A stretch of DNA of 16,135 nt, taken from the NCBI GenBank assembly GCA_934655935.1, contig CAKUHJ010000034.1, positions 1 through 16,135 on the forward strand. The letters run 5' to 3'. The stretch comes from an uncultured Oscillospiraceae bacterium. GTDB taxonomy: Bacteria; Bacillota; Clostridia; Oscillospirales; Oscillospiraceae. Made by a program: the position numbers and the translations under genes. The number at the start of each line of letters is the position of its first letter. The first letter of the stretch is position 1. Positions 7,562 through 14,697 of the stretch are shown one piece after another. A model generated the notes under the pieces. The model was given only the letters and a program-made list of their open reading frames with translations, was not told the DNA's origin and did not search any database.

Positions 7562-7567
7562 GGAGGG
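7562..7567 (+). promoter_or_regulatory. Ribosome-binding site selecting a TTG start for the ECF-S-like gene
   Basis: GGAGGG lies six bases before TTG 7574. An in-frame ATG at 7544 has no purine-rich sequence upstream and would be only about six bases from the predicted transcription start. Confidence 0.75.
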
Positions 7568-7573
7568 ATTTTC

Positions 7574-8101
7574 TTGCAAAAACCGATTCGTCTTATTACC
7601 GAAACCGGCGTTCTTCTGGCGCTGCTGGTCACCCTGCAGGCGCTGACAAAGCCGGCAGGGCAGCTGGTCACTGGCTCGTGTGTGAACCTGATTCTGGCGC
7701 TGGGCGCGATGCTCTGCGGCGTCTGGAGCGGCGCGGCGCTGGCGCTGATTTCGCCGTTTCTTGCCTACCTGCTCGGCGTCGGGCCGCAGCTTTTCCCGAT
7801 TGTGCCGGCCATCGCGCTCGGAAACGTCGTCTATGCGGCGCTGCTTGCGCGGCTTTGCGCGGGCCCGGCTCTGCGGCCTGCGCGCAGGCTTGCGGGCGCG
7901 GCGCTGTCCGCAGCGGCAAAATTCCTGACGCTTTATCTTGTGATTGTACGCCTGCTCTGCAGCCTTCTGCCGCTTGCCCCGGCACAGCTTGCCGCCTTCA
8001 GCGTTATGTTCTCCTGGCCGCAGCTGTTTACCGCGCTGATTGGCGCTGGGGCGGCGCTGCTGCTTGCGCCGGTGCTGCAAAAGGCGCTGCGGCGCAGCTG
8101 A
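7574..8101 (+). CDS. ECF-transporter S-component-like integral membrane protein
   Basis: A 175-residue, strongly hydrophobic protein with about five or six membrane segments: residues 10-26, 31-50, 52-68, 72-95, 106-132 and 148-168. The size, segment count and the small-residue-rich VTGSCVNLILALG and FPIVPAIALGNVVYAALLA stretches fit S-components of energy-coupling-factor transporters, which bind vitamins or metals and dock on a shared EcfT/EcfA module. No Ecf ATPase or T gene is present here, as is usual for group II S-proteins. The substrate is unknown. It is the first gene of an operon, 22 bases before an [FeFe] hydrogenase, so it could import something needed for that enzyme or serve as a membrane partner; both are inference. 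An unrelated small membrane protein is the alternative. Confidence 0.72.
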   Translation: MQKPIRLITETGVLLALLVTLQALTKPAGQLVTGSCVNLILALGAMLCGVWSGAALALISPFLAYLLGVGPQLFPIVPAIALGNVVYAALLARLCAGPALRPARRLAGAALSAAAKFLTLYLVIVRLLCSLLPLAPAQLAAFSVMFSWPQLFTALIGAGAALLLAPVLQKALRRS

Positions 8102-8123
8102 AACACGAAAGGAGCCGATTGTC

Positions 8124-9629
8124 ATGCGCGGAGTCCCCTCGCTCATCACAAACATCCGAAAAAAGGTATTTACGGAGGTGGCCCGTATGGCCTACTCCGA
8201 CGACGGCTATGCCCGAGCGGAGGATTTGCCGTACGTAATCGTTCCCGGCGACCGGCCGCTCCACCGCGAATCCGTCTTTCTTGAGCGTGCCATCGCCGCA
8301 GAGCGCGTGCGCCTTGCGATGGGCCTTTCCATCCAGAGCGTGCAGACGCGCACCCTCATCACCGAGGGAATGGACAACGCGGCCATCGCCGAGCAGTACT
8401 ATGAGCCGCCGCTCGTCAACATCATCCCCTACGCCTGCCACGCCTGCCCCGGCCGGCAGTACCGCGTGACGGAGAGCTGCCAGAACTGCCTGGCCGCCTC
8501 CTGCCAGCAGGTCTGCCCGAAGGGCGCGGTAAGCTTTATCAACGGCAAGAGCCACATTGACTCTGCCGCCTGCATCAAGTGCGGCAAGTGCGCCAAGGCC
8601 TGCCCCTATCACGCCATCATCTACCTGGAAAGGCCCTGCGCCGCCGCATGCGGCATGGACGCCATCGGGCAGGACGAGCATGGCCGCGCCGTCATCGACC
8701 AGGCGCGCTGCGTGGCCTGCGGCCAGTGCCTGGTCAGCTGTCCGTTCGGCGCGATTGTGGATAAAAGCCAGCTCTATCAGGTCATTCAGGCCATCAAGGC
8801 CGGCGGCCCGGTGGTCGCAATCGTCGCGCCGGCCTTCATCGGCCAGTTCGGAAAGAACTCCACACCGGAAAAATTCACCACAGCCATCAGGCTTCTGGGC
8901 TTTGAACGCGTGGTGGAGGTCGCCGTGGGCGCGGATCTGTGCACGATTGAGGAGGCGCACGACTTTCTCCAGAAGGTCCCAAAGGAGCAGGACTTCATGG
9001 CGACCTCCTGCTGCCCGGCGTGGCACGCGATGATCCAGAAGCTCTTCCCCGCGCAGGCGAAAAACATCTCCATGACGCTGACGCCGATGGTCTACACGGC
9101 GCGGCTGATCAAAAAAGAGGAGCCGGACTGCAAGATTGTCTTCGTCGGCCCCTGCGCGGCGAAAAAGCTGGAGGCCATCCGCGCGGATATCCGTTCCGAT
9201 GTCGACTTTGTCCTGACCTTTGAAGAGCTGCAGGGCATGTTCGATGCAAAGGGCGTCGACTTCGCAGCGATTGAAAACGGCGAATCCATGCGCGAGGGCA
9301 CTGCCGCAGGGCGCGGCTTCGCGGTTTCCGGCGGCGTTGCGAAAGCTGTAACGGATCTGATTCATCAGGAACACCCGGAGCTGGAGATTCCGAGCGCCCG
9401 CGCAGAGGGTCTGCGCGACTGCCGCCGCCTGATGATGCAGGCCAAGGCCGGAAAATTCCAGGGCTATCTGCTCGAGGGCATGGCCTGCCCGGGCGGCTGC
9501 GTGGCAGGCGCGGGAACGATGCTTCCGGTGGAGCTGGCCGCAACGGTTGTCGGCCGCTACCAGAACGAGGCTGACATGGACAGCCCTCTGGAAAGCAAAT
9601 ACCGCGATACGGGAAAAAACCTGGATTGA
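8124..9629 (+). CDS. Monomeric [FeFe] hydrogenase, group-B-like
   Basis: A 501-residue iron-sulfur enzyme expected to interconvert protons and H2 using ferredoxin-type electron carriers in the cytoplasm. After about 100 residues comes a cysteine-rich region: C105/C108, then C119-x2-C122-x4-C127-x3-C131, then a ferredoxin motif at C150, C153, C156, C160, then C172/C176, and a second ferredoxin motif at C196, C199, C202, C206. The H-cluster domain has all three signatures: TSCCPAW (C296, C297), GPCAAKK (C344) and EGMACPGGC (C455, C459). TSCCPAW instead of TSCCPGW, and GPC instead of MPC, point to the group B (B1/B3) lineage known from anaerobes, whose physiological role is poorly defined. AAGGAGC before ATG 8124 fixes the start. 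The upstream ECF-S-like gene is in the same operon. No maturation genes (hydE, hydF, hydG) are in the window. Confidence 0.93.
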   Translation: MRGVPSLITNIRKKVFTEVARMAYSDDGYARAEDLPYVIVPGDRPLHRESVFLERAIAAERVRLAMGLSIQSVQTRTLITEGMDNAAIAEQYYEPPLVNIIPYACHACPGRQYRVTESCQNCLAASCQQVCPKGAVSFINGKSHIDSAACIKCGKCAKACPYHAIIYLERPCAAACGMDAIGQDEHGRAVIDQARCVACGQCLVSCPFGAIVDKSQLYQVIQAIKAGGPVVAIVAPAFIGQFGKNSTPEKFTTAIRLLGFERVVEVAVGADLCTIEEAHDFLQKVPKEQDFMATSCCPAWHAMIQKLFPAQAKNISMTLTPMVYTARLIKKEEPDCKIVFVGPCAAKKLEAIRADIRSDVDFVLTFEELQGMFDAKGVDFAAIENGESMREGTAAGRGFAVSGGVAKAVTDLIHQEHPELEIPSARAEGLRDCRRLMMQAKAGKFQGYLLEGMACPGGCVAGAGTMLPVELAATVVGRYQNEADMDSPLESKYRDTGKNLD

Positions 9630-9634
9630 TCATT

Positions 9635-9698
9635 AAAAAACAGAAACGGCCGTGCTGTTCGTTTTTCCGAACAGCACGGCCGTTTTCAGAATTTTTCG
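9635..9698. terminator. Bidirectional terminator between the hydrogenase and amidohydrolase genes
   Basis: A perfect 18-bp stem (9644-9661 with 9668-9685, arm AAACGGCCGTGCTGTTCG) encloses a 6-base loop. An A6 run at 9635-9640 gives a T tract for the minus-strand transcript, and TTTTC and ATTTTT follow on the plus strand. It sits between two convergent genes; the stop codon of the minus-strand gene (9686-9688) is directly beside the stem. Confidence 0.95.
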
Positions 9699-10546
9699 CG
9701 GATTTTTGCAAGGCCGCGCGCCAGGACCGCCTCCGTGCGCGCGCCCAGCGCCAGAGAAAGCCACCGGTATTCATCCAGCGCGCCCTTCCCGTGCGGCACG
9801 GCATAGGCCCCCGCGTCGCTGCCGGGGGCCAGATATGCCCCAAGCTCCGCCGCCCGGCGCACCGCGCGGAGCTGCCCCTCCAGAATCGGCCGGACGGCCT
9901 CGTCCGGAAAGCGTCCCTCGCCCAGAAGATTGCCGACCGTGGACAGCGTCGGCACCCATACCGTCCGGCATTCCGCCAGCTGCGCCAGCGTCTCGTCCGA
10001 TAAATACGCGCCATGCTCCACGGACTCGATTCCGGCCGCAAGCGCAGCGCGCACCGCCCCGTCCCCGTTCGCGTGGGCCATGACGGAAAAGCCCGCCTCA
10101 TGCGCCAGGTCCGCCAGCGCGCGGATTTCCTCCGCCGGAAGAGATTGCTCCGTCAGTACGCCGGGGCTGGAAAAATCCATGAGGCCGGAGATCATCAGCT
10201 TGATAAAGTGGCCGCCCCGCTCGCGCACGCGCCGCAGCAGCGTCCGGAAGTCCGCATGGGTCTCGTAGCCCCAGCCGATGAAGCTGCCGTAATGCCCAAG
10301 GCGGTAAATCGGCGCGCAGGGCGTCCGGTAGGTCAGGCCGTACTCCGGCGCGAGGCGCGCGGCAAGCTCGCCCGCGCCCCATTTGTCTCCGCCGTCGCGC
10401 AGATACCGCACGCCGAGCGCCTGATAGCGCGCAAGCGTCGCGCGGGTCCACGCCTCGTCCGCAGACGGCGTATGCCGCGCAACCGCGTTTTTCCACCAGA
10501 CGCCGTCCAACGCCATGTGGATATGACAGTCGCAAAGCTCCGTCAC
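9686..10546 (-). CDS. Metal-dependent amidohydrolase (imidazolonepropionase/prolidase-like)
   Basis: A 286-residue cytosolic hydrolase of the amidohydrolase superfamily (TIM barrel). The metal-site residues can be placed in order: H8 and H10 (CDCHIHM), K116 (HFIKLMISG, the usual carboxylated lysine position), H158 (VMAHANGDG), H178 (VEHGAYL) and D244 (APGSDAG). A complete set implies an active binuclear site acting on an amide, ring or ester bond. The substrate is not evident. The start is GTG 10546, which overlaps the TGA stop of the upstream prolyl-tRNA editing gene (GTGA), so translation is probably coupled. The protein is short for the family, lacking the N-terminal beta-sandwich part of the classical fold; the HxH motif falls almost at the start. 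It is the last gene of a three-gene operon and ends at a strong terminator. Confidence 0.85.
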   Translation of the reverse strand: MTELCDCHIHMALDGVWWKNAVARHTPSADEAWTRATLARYQALGVRYLRDGGDKWGAGELAARLAPEYGLTYRTPCAPIYRLGHYGSFIGWGYETHADFRTLLRRVRERGGHFIKLMISGLMDFSSPGVLTEQSLPAEEIRALADLAHEAGFSVMAHANGDGAVRAALAAGIESVEHGAYLSDETLAQLAECRTVWVPTLSTVGNLLGEGRFPDEAVRPILEGQLRAVRRAAELGAYLAPGSDAGAYAVPHGKGALDEYRWLSLALGARTEAVLARGLAKIREKF

Positions 10547-11115
10547 GCTTCTTCGCTTCCTTCCGGCACCGGGAGGTCGACCATCACCGGCGCGTGATGC
10601 AGGGCCGGCAGCACCTTTTCCAGCAGCTCCTGCACGGAAAACGCCAGTGTGGAGGAGTTGATGCACGGGTGGCAGCCAAAGCGCGCCTGCGCCGCAATCG
10701 GGCGGTCAATGACCAGCTGCACCTGGTTTTCCGTGTCGTTCATCAGGCCCAGCACGCTGACGGAGCCAGGCGTAAGGTCCAGCAGCCGCAGCATGTCCTC
10801 CGGCGGCGCAAACGAAAGCCGGCTCACGCCCAGAAGCTTTGAAAGATCCTTGGTGCGGAAGGGCTTCTCCCCTTCCATCATCAGAAGGTAAAAGGCCGTT
10901 CTCTGCCGGTTGCAGAGAAAGAGGTTCTTGCAGATTTTTTCCTTCAGAACCGCTTCCACCGCCTCGCAGGCCTCAATGGTATCTGCAAAATCGTGGTCGG
11001 CGCGCATGTACGAAACCCCGAGGCCGTCCAGCAGCGCATAGCAGCGGCGCTCCTTCGGCAGTCTCTGCACCAGGTTCTCAGGCGCGCCCTGATAAAGTGT
11101 CTGATCTACGTACAT
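10543..11115 (-). CDS. Prolyl-tRNA editing deacylase, ProX/YbaK family
   Basis: A 190-residue protein with one tRNA_edit (YbaK/ProX) domain. The N-terminus MYVDQTLYQGAPEN and RLPKERRCYALLDGLG are typical of the stand-alone ProX/PrdX editing proteins of clostridia, which hydrolyse Ala-tRNA(Pro) produced by misacylation. K63 in CKNLFL is the likely catalytic lysine. Conserved segments KPFRTKDLSKLLG, LTPGSVSVLGLMND and the CHPCINSSTLAF block follow in the family order. ATG 11115 is chosen because it gives the family N-terminus and starts four bases after the upstream LCP gene stop. It has only a weak ribosome-binding site, so it probably depends on coupling to that gene. It overlaps the downstream amidohydrolase by four bases. 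The grouping with cell-wall and hydrolase genes appears to be operon convenience, not a pathway. Confidence 0.92.
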   Translation of the reverse strand: MYVDQTLYQGAPENLVQRLPKERRCYALLDGLGVSYMRADHDFADTIEACEAVEAVLKEKICKNLFLCNRQRTAFYLLMMEGEKPFRTKDLSKLLGVSRLSFAPPEDMLRLLDLTPGSVSVLGLMNDTENQVQLVIDRPIAAQARFGCHPCINSSTLAFSVQELLEKVLPALHHAPVMVDLPVPEGSEEA

Positions 11116-11119
11116 ATCG

Positions 11120-12541
11120 TTAGCCCGCGCGGATGGAAAGCCCCTCCGCGGCGACTCCTTTCTCATAGGGATTACAGTAGGCGTTCACAGTATCCGCAAC
11201 GCCGATGGGGTCCAGCACGTAATAGGACCCGCCCGAAATATTCTGTGCGCTGCCGGGCAGCATGCAGCTTTCTATCTGCCCCGTGCCGCACAGAAGAAGG
11301 CTCTCCGCAAGCCAGAGGAAATTTGCCCTTGTGAGGCTCGTATTCGTCCCCGACTGCAGCAGCTCCAGCGCCTGCGGCAGCTTCAGAAGGCTTCCCGGCC
11401 GGAGCCACTGTTTCGCAGCCGCGGACAGAAGCTCTCTCTGGACCGTCGTCCGGTCCAGGTCCTGCATCGCGTAGCCGTAGCGGAAGCGGGCCACCTGCAT
11501 GGCCTTCTCCCCGTCCAGCTTCTGCAGGCCTGCCTTGAGGTCGATATAAAGCCCCTGCGCCGCGTCGGTATAGCGCATATCCATCGGGACGTCGAATTCG
11601 ATTCCGCCCATCAGGTCCACAAACTGCTGAAACACGCTCAGGTTGACGATCGCATAGCCGTCCGGCTCGAAGCCGATGATCTCCGCCACGCGCATCATCA
11701 GCTGCTGCGCGCCCGCCGTCCCGCCCGAGGCCCAGCCATAGGCGGAATTGAGCTTCGGAACGGCGTATTCGCAGAAAATCAGCGTATCGCGCGGAATGGA
11801 GGTCAGGCTGATGCGCTTTTCCTTCCGGTTTACGGACAGCAGCATCATGGAATCCGTCCGGTAGCCGTCCTCGTCGGTTCCGGCCAGAAGGACGGTCGAG
11901 CAGCCGGACTTCCGGGCCTCCGCGGACGGCTCCACGGGAAGCGGCTGCTTCGCAAGGACAAAGTGGAATACGCCGGTAAGCAGCGCCAGCAGCAGAACCA
12001 GCGTGAATACCGCCCGCAAGGAGCGTCTGGCCCGGCTGCGGGTCTTTTTCGTTCTGCGGGCTGCCTGCTCGCTCTGCTTCTCCAGAAGAACCGTCTGCTC
12101 ATTGTCGCCCAGGCCCTGCTCATAGAGCCACTGGGCATACTCCGCCGCGGTTTTCCGGGCCTTTTTCTTTCCGTGGCCGTGCCTTGTACCCTGAAGCCTG
12201 GAAAGCTCCTCCTGCTCGCGCTGGTGAAGCTTCTGCTCACGCTCCAGGCGCTCCTGCGCGCGGCGGCGCTGCGCCTCCTCACGGCGGGCACGCTGATAGT
12301 CCGGCTTTGACTGCTCATAGAACGTCAGCTTTCTGCCTGCGGGCTGCGCCCCGGGCGGCTGAGACGTTTCTTCCTCCGGCGCTTCGCCGTAAAAGCCCTC
12401 GTAGTCAATTCTGATATCCTCCGCGCTCAGCGGAGCGGCTTCTGCGCCGCTGTCCTCCGCGAGGATTCCCTTGACGTCGTTCAGAATCTCATCCACGCTC
12501 GGCTCATGCTGGCCTGCACCCTGTGTCGGGATTGAATCCAT
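11120..12541 (-). CDS. LytR-CpsA-Psr (LCP) family cell-wall glycopolymer transferase
   Basis: A 473-residue membrane-anchored protein. Residues about 1-70 are acidic and proline-rich. About 78-130 form a highly charged, probably coiled-coil segment (repeated REEAQRRRAQERLEREQ). A single membrane helix lies at 175-197 after an Arg/Lys-rich stretch, and the LCP domain spans about 214-390 outside the cell. Core LCP features are visible: GTDEDGYRTDSMML (D230, R228), SIPRDT (R251), KLNSAYG, and the ARFRYGYAMQDLDR block (R352, R354, R364). LCP enzymes transfer teichoic acid or other glycopolymers from a lipid carrier to peptidoglycan. This could supply the wall polymer to which SLH proteins bind, though that link is inference. 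The start is ATG 12541, with AAGGAG nine bases upstream and a promoter starting transcription near 12604. The 174-residue cytoplasmic extension is long for the family. Confidence 0.92.
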   Translation of the reverse strand: MDSIPTQGAGQHEPSVDEILNDVKGILAEDSGAEAAPLSAEDIRIDYEGFYGEAPEEETSQPPGAQPAGRKLTFYEQSKPDYQRARREEAQRRRAQERLEREQKLHQREQEELSRLQGTRHGHGKKKARKTAAEYAQWLYEQGLGDNEQTVLLEKQSEQAARRTKKTRSRARRSLRAVFTLVLLLALLTGVFHFVLAKQPLPVEPSAEARKSGCSTVLLAGTDEDGYRTDSMMLLSVNRKEKRISLTSIPRDTLIFCEYAVPKLNSAYGWASGGTAGAQQLMMRVAEIIGFEPDGYAIVNLSVFQQFVDLMGGIEFDVPMDMRYTDAAQGLYIDLKAGLQKLDGEKAMQVARFRYGYAMQDLDRTTVQRELLSAAAKQWLRPGSLLKLPQALELLQSGTNTSLTRANFLWLAESLLLCGTGQIESCMLPGSAQNISGGSYYVLDPIGVADTVNAYCNPYEKGVAAEGLSIRAG

Positions 12542-12610
12542 CGTCGAAAGCTCCTTTCCGCGCAGGCTTTTTATGGTTGAATTTTCCATTGCTGCGTGTT
12601 TTGACATTTG

Positions 12611-12639
12611 ATTGTAACATATTTACACCAAAAAGTAAA
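12611..12639 (-). promoter_or_regulatory. Sigma-A-type promoter of the LCP operon
   Basis: On the minus strand, TTTACT (12639-12634) and TACAAT (12616-12611) are 17 bases apart. Predicted transcription start near 12604, about 62 bases before the ATG of the LCP gene. Confidence 0.65.
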
Positions 12640-12671
12640 TACAAACCCGGCCCGCCGCAGCACCGGACCGG
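12635..12671 (-). terminator. Probable weak terminator of the DUF624 gene
   Basis: On the minus strand a 7-bp stem with one G-U pair (12671-12665 with 12653-12647) is followed by GTTTGTATTTAC. It lies about 30 bases after the DUF624 stop and touches the -35 region of the LCP promoter, so the two genes appear to be separate units. The stem is short and the T tract interrupted. Confidence 0.4.
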
Positions 12672-12699
12672 CACGCACAGCTTTTTGCGTTCCGGCGCT

Positions 12700-13386
12700 T
12701 TACGGATTCTCCTCCCTGGTCTGCATGCCTTCGCTCTCCGGCTGAACCAGGCGCTCGTCCAGCACCGGCTGGGTCACGGCCGTCAGCAGCACAACCGGCA
12801 GAACCGGTATCAGGAATAAAAACAGCAGCGCGCTCAGCGGCCACGCCAGAATCATGAGTCCCGCTGTAATCAGCAGAATCAGAAGAATCCAGAGATTCTT
12901 CCACGTTTCAATCGCCATCAGCAGCGCTGCGTTCTGAAGCGCGGTCCAGAACGGAAGCTTTAAAAGCGCCAGCTGGGGATAGAGCCAGGCCAGCACGCAC
13001 AGGCCGAAAACCGCCAGAATCGCCGCGCCCACGTAGCTTGCCCACTCCGCAAACATTCCGCCGAGGAACCATCCGCCAAACGGCAGCGCCAGCAGCAGTA
13101 TGGAAACGAGCGTCTTCTGCCAGAAATTCTGCCGGAATTCCTTCCAGAAGGACGGCCAGACGTCTCCGTAGCCGATGCGGTAATACTGCAGCACCACCGC
13201 ATGCAGCGCGCACAGAGCCGCCGGAATTGTGATCACCGGCAGGCAGAAAACCACACAGATGAAGTTCGCGCGGATCAGGCGCGGAACATGGGTCGTCAGC
13301 AGGTACCAAAGCCGCGCGCCGGGCGTATTGCCGATCGGCGCGGCGTCGACCGGGTTCGGGCGATAAAAGCTTCTTCTTCGGGGCAT
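12700..13386 (-). CDS. DUF624 (YesL-like) integral membrane protein
   Basis: A 228-residue protein with about five or six membrane segments and a basic N-terminus (MPRRRSFYRPNP). The DUF624 signature is visible in the first 100 residues: RLIRANFICVVFCLPVITIPAAL in two blocks, followed by YRIGYGDVWPSFWKEFRQNFWQKTL. Proteins of this family, such as B. subtilis YesL, are often encoded beside carbohydrate-transport and surface-glycan genes. Their biochemical role is not established. ATG 13386 has GGAGG seven bases upstream. It is monocistronic by position: its own promoter lies upstream at 13431-13459 and a weak terminator follows. The C-terminus (PESEGMQTREENP) is polar and probably cytoplasmic. 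Confidence 0.88.
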   Translation of the reverse strand: MPRRRSFYRPNPVDAAPIGNTPGARLWYLLTTHVPRLIRANFICVVFCLPVITIPAALCALHAVVLQYYRIGYGDVWPSFWKEFRQNFWQKTLVSILLLALPFGGWFLGGMFAEWASYVGAAILAVFGLCVLAWLYPQLALLKLPFWTALQNAALLMAIETWKNLWILLILLITAGLMILAWPLSALLFLFLIPVLPVVLLTAVTQPVLDERLVQPESEGMQTREENP

Positions 13387-13430
13387 ACAGAGGCCTCCCC
13401 TTTTCTGATTTTGTATTTTAATATTTATAC

Positions 13431-13459
13431 AGTATACGCCATTTCGCCGCTTTTTTCAA
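13431..13459 (-). promoter_or_regulatory. Sigma-A promoter of the DUF624 gene
   Basis: On the minus strand, TTGAAA (13459-13454) and TATACT (13436-13431) are separated by exactly 17 bases. Transcription is expected to start near 13424, about 38 bases before the ATG. Confidence 0.87.
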
Positions 13460-13464
13460 GTTTT

Positions 13465-13504
13465 CAAACAAGAACCGCCGCTCCGCACTTGTGCGGAGCG
13501 GCGG
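13465..13504 (-). terminator. Terminator of the UroD-like gene
   Basis: A perfect 14-bp GC-rich stem (13475-13488 with 13491-13504) with a 2-base loop is followed on the minus strand by TTCTTGTTTG. It ends five bases before the -35 element of the DUF624 promoter, insulating the two genes. Confidence 0.85.
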
Positions 13505-13539
13505 AGACTGTCAAAAAGCTGTACTTGTGCGGAGCGGCG
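13487..13539 (-). repeat. 17-bp direct repeat duplicating one arm of the terminator hairpin
   Basis: ACTTGTGCGGAGCGGCG occurs at 13487-13503 and again at 13523-13539. In the minus-strand transcript the left arm of the terminator is thus present twice before a single right arm, so two mutually exclusive hairpins of 13-14 bp could form. Confidence 0.8.
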
Positions 13540-13552
13540 TTTGGAGCTTTGC

Positions 13553-14617
13553 TCAGAATTTACCGAGGCGTCTTGCCTCTTCGAGGAAGTAGATGACGTT
13601 TTCGGTCGGGATGCCCTCGTGGAAGGAGTGGTCGGTCGCAAGGATCAGCGCGCCGTCCTGCCCCGCCGTGTCAATGACCTCCTGAATCGCCGCCGAAATC
13701 AGGGATTTATCCGGCTGGCACATGATGCCCGTGGCGTCGACATTGCCCACAAGCGTCACGCGGTCTCCGATGCGCTGCTTGATCGAAGCCAGGTTCATGC
13801 CCGAGCGGACCTGAATGTTGTTCAGCGCGTCGATGCCCATATCCGCCAGGTCCTCCGCCACCGCGTCCACATTGCCGCACGAATGCAGCAGCACGCGGCC
13901 GCCGGCCTTATGCCAGGTTTCAATCTGCTTTGCCATGGACGGGAAGAAGAATTCCCGGAGCTGGTTCGGCGAAATGAGGGTTCTGCCGTTCATGCCCAGG
14001 TCGTTTGCAAGGTACAGCGCCGTGCAGCCCGCGTCAATCAGCCGCAGGCCCAGCTCTGTCCAGAACGCGTCCGCCGCTTTGATGATTTCCTGCAGAAGCT
14101 CCGGCTCCTCGTAGATGGCCATGGAGAGGTTTTCAAGGCCAAGCGCGATAAACAGGAAGCCAAACGTACCGCGGAGGCTGCCGAAGACCGCGATTTCATC
14201 GCCGGCCTCCTCTACGCCCTCCTTGATCTGGCGGACGTCCTCATCGGTGACCTTGGCGCTGCGGATGCGCTCCAGCAGCGCCTCGTCCGCCTCCATCGGC
14301 GCAATCGCCATGCCAAGCGGCCAGGAGGTATCCGTCACGCGGGACTTGATGCCGAAGCGGTCCGTGAACGTGTTTTCCGAGTCAAACTCCGCGCGCGGCG
14401 GAATCAGGCAGGTGTAGGGCTTGCTGTGCACCGTCACGGCGTCCATGCCGAGAAGCTTTGCCAGCCGCACCACCAGCCGGCCCTTGGACTCATAGTTATC
14501 CTCATGCAGATAATCCAGATACATGTCCGGCTTGTTGATGATGTCAAAGACCGGCAGACGGTCCGCCTTCTGGTGCTGGAACGCGCAGAGCGTCCGCTGT
14601 TTTCCCGTGTAGCTCAT
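13553..14617 (-). CDS. UroD/MtaA-family protein (uroporphyrinogen decarboxylase-like; probable corrinoid methyltransferase)
   Basis: A 354-residue cytosolic TIM-barrel protein. The N-terminal GKQRTLCAFQHQKADRLPV is the usual UroD/MtaA opening, and VLLHSCGNVD (H245, C247) and DALNNIQ...LVGNVDAT are the core motifs of the methyltransferase branch, which moves methyl groups between corrinoid proteins and thiols or folate. The arginines expected for true HemE activity are not evident, and no other haem gene is near. Family members of the MtaA/MtbA type use a third zinc ligand, a Cys near the C-terminus. Here that region reads ATDHSFHEGIPTEN, with H330 and H333 but no Cys; C300 is the only other candidate. 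ATG 14617 has GGAGG five bases upstream. No corrinoid protein gene is nearby, so the partner and substrate are unknown. Confidence 0.87.
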   Translation of the reverse strand: MSYTGKQRTLCAFQHQKADRLPVFDIINKPDMYLDYLHEDNYESKGRLVVRLAKLLGMDAVTVHSKPYTCLIPPRAEFDSENTFTDRFGIKSRVTDTSWPLGMAIAPMEADEALLERIRSAKVTDEDVRQIKEGVEEAGDEIAVFGSLRGTFGFLFIALGLENLSMAIYEEPELLQEIIKAADAFWTELGLRLIDAGCTALYLANDLGMNGRTLISPNQLREFFFPSMAKQIETWHKAGGRVLLHSCGNVDAVAEDLADMGIDALNNIQVRSGMNLASIKQRIGDRVTLVGNVDATGIMCQPDKSLISAAIQEVIDTAGQDGALILATDHSFHEGIPTENVIYFLEEARRLGKF

Positions 14618-14648
14618 ATGCTCCTCCTCATTCTTATATAGAAATGGC

Positions 14649-14664
14649 GTTCTTATTTACGAAC
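14649..14664. promoter_or_regulatory. Possible operator at the start of the UroD-like transcript
   Basis: GTTCTTATTTACGAAC is a quasi-palindrome (six of eight positions symmetric in each half) covering the predicted transcription start near 14661. Position and symmetry suit a repressor site; there is no other support. Confidence 0.2.
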
Positions 14665-14667
14665 TAT

Positions 14668-14697
14668 ATTATATCGCGCAGCGGCCCCTGCTGTCAA
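14668..14697 (-). promoter_or_regulatory. Consensus sigma-A promoter of the UroD-like gene
   Basis: On the minus strand, TTGACA (14697-14692) and TATAAT (14673-14668) both match consensus perfectly, with an 18-base spacer. Transcription should start near 14661, 44 bases before the ATG. The upstream amidohydrolase gene ends at 14723, so the UroD-like gene is probably an independent unit. Confidence 0.88.

Noticed and set aside
7448..7573. Longer N-terminus for the ECF-S-like protein.
   Set aside because: The predicted transcription start near 7538 lies after the earliest in-frame start at 7448. The ATG at 7544 is only about six bases from it and has no ribosome-binding site, whereas TTG 7574 has GGAGGG six bases before it.
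12542..12607. Earlier start for the LCP gene at 12607.
   Set aside because: It would lie at or before the predicted transcription start (about 12604) and has no ribosome-binding site; ATG 12541 has AAGGAG at good spacing.
13541..14641. A 366-codon plus-strand frame opposite the UroD-like gene.
   Set aside because: No start signal; the minus-strand reading has clear family motifs, a ribosome-binding site and a consensus promoter.
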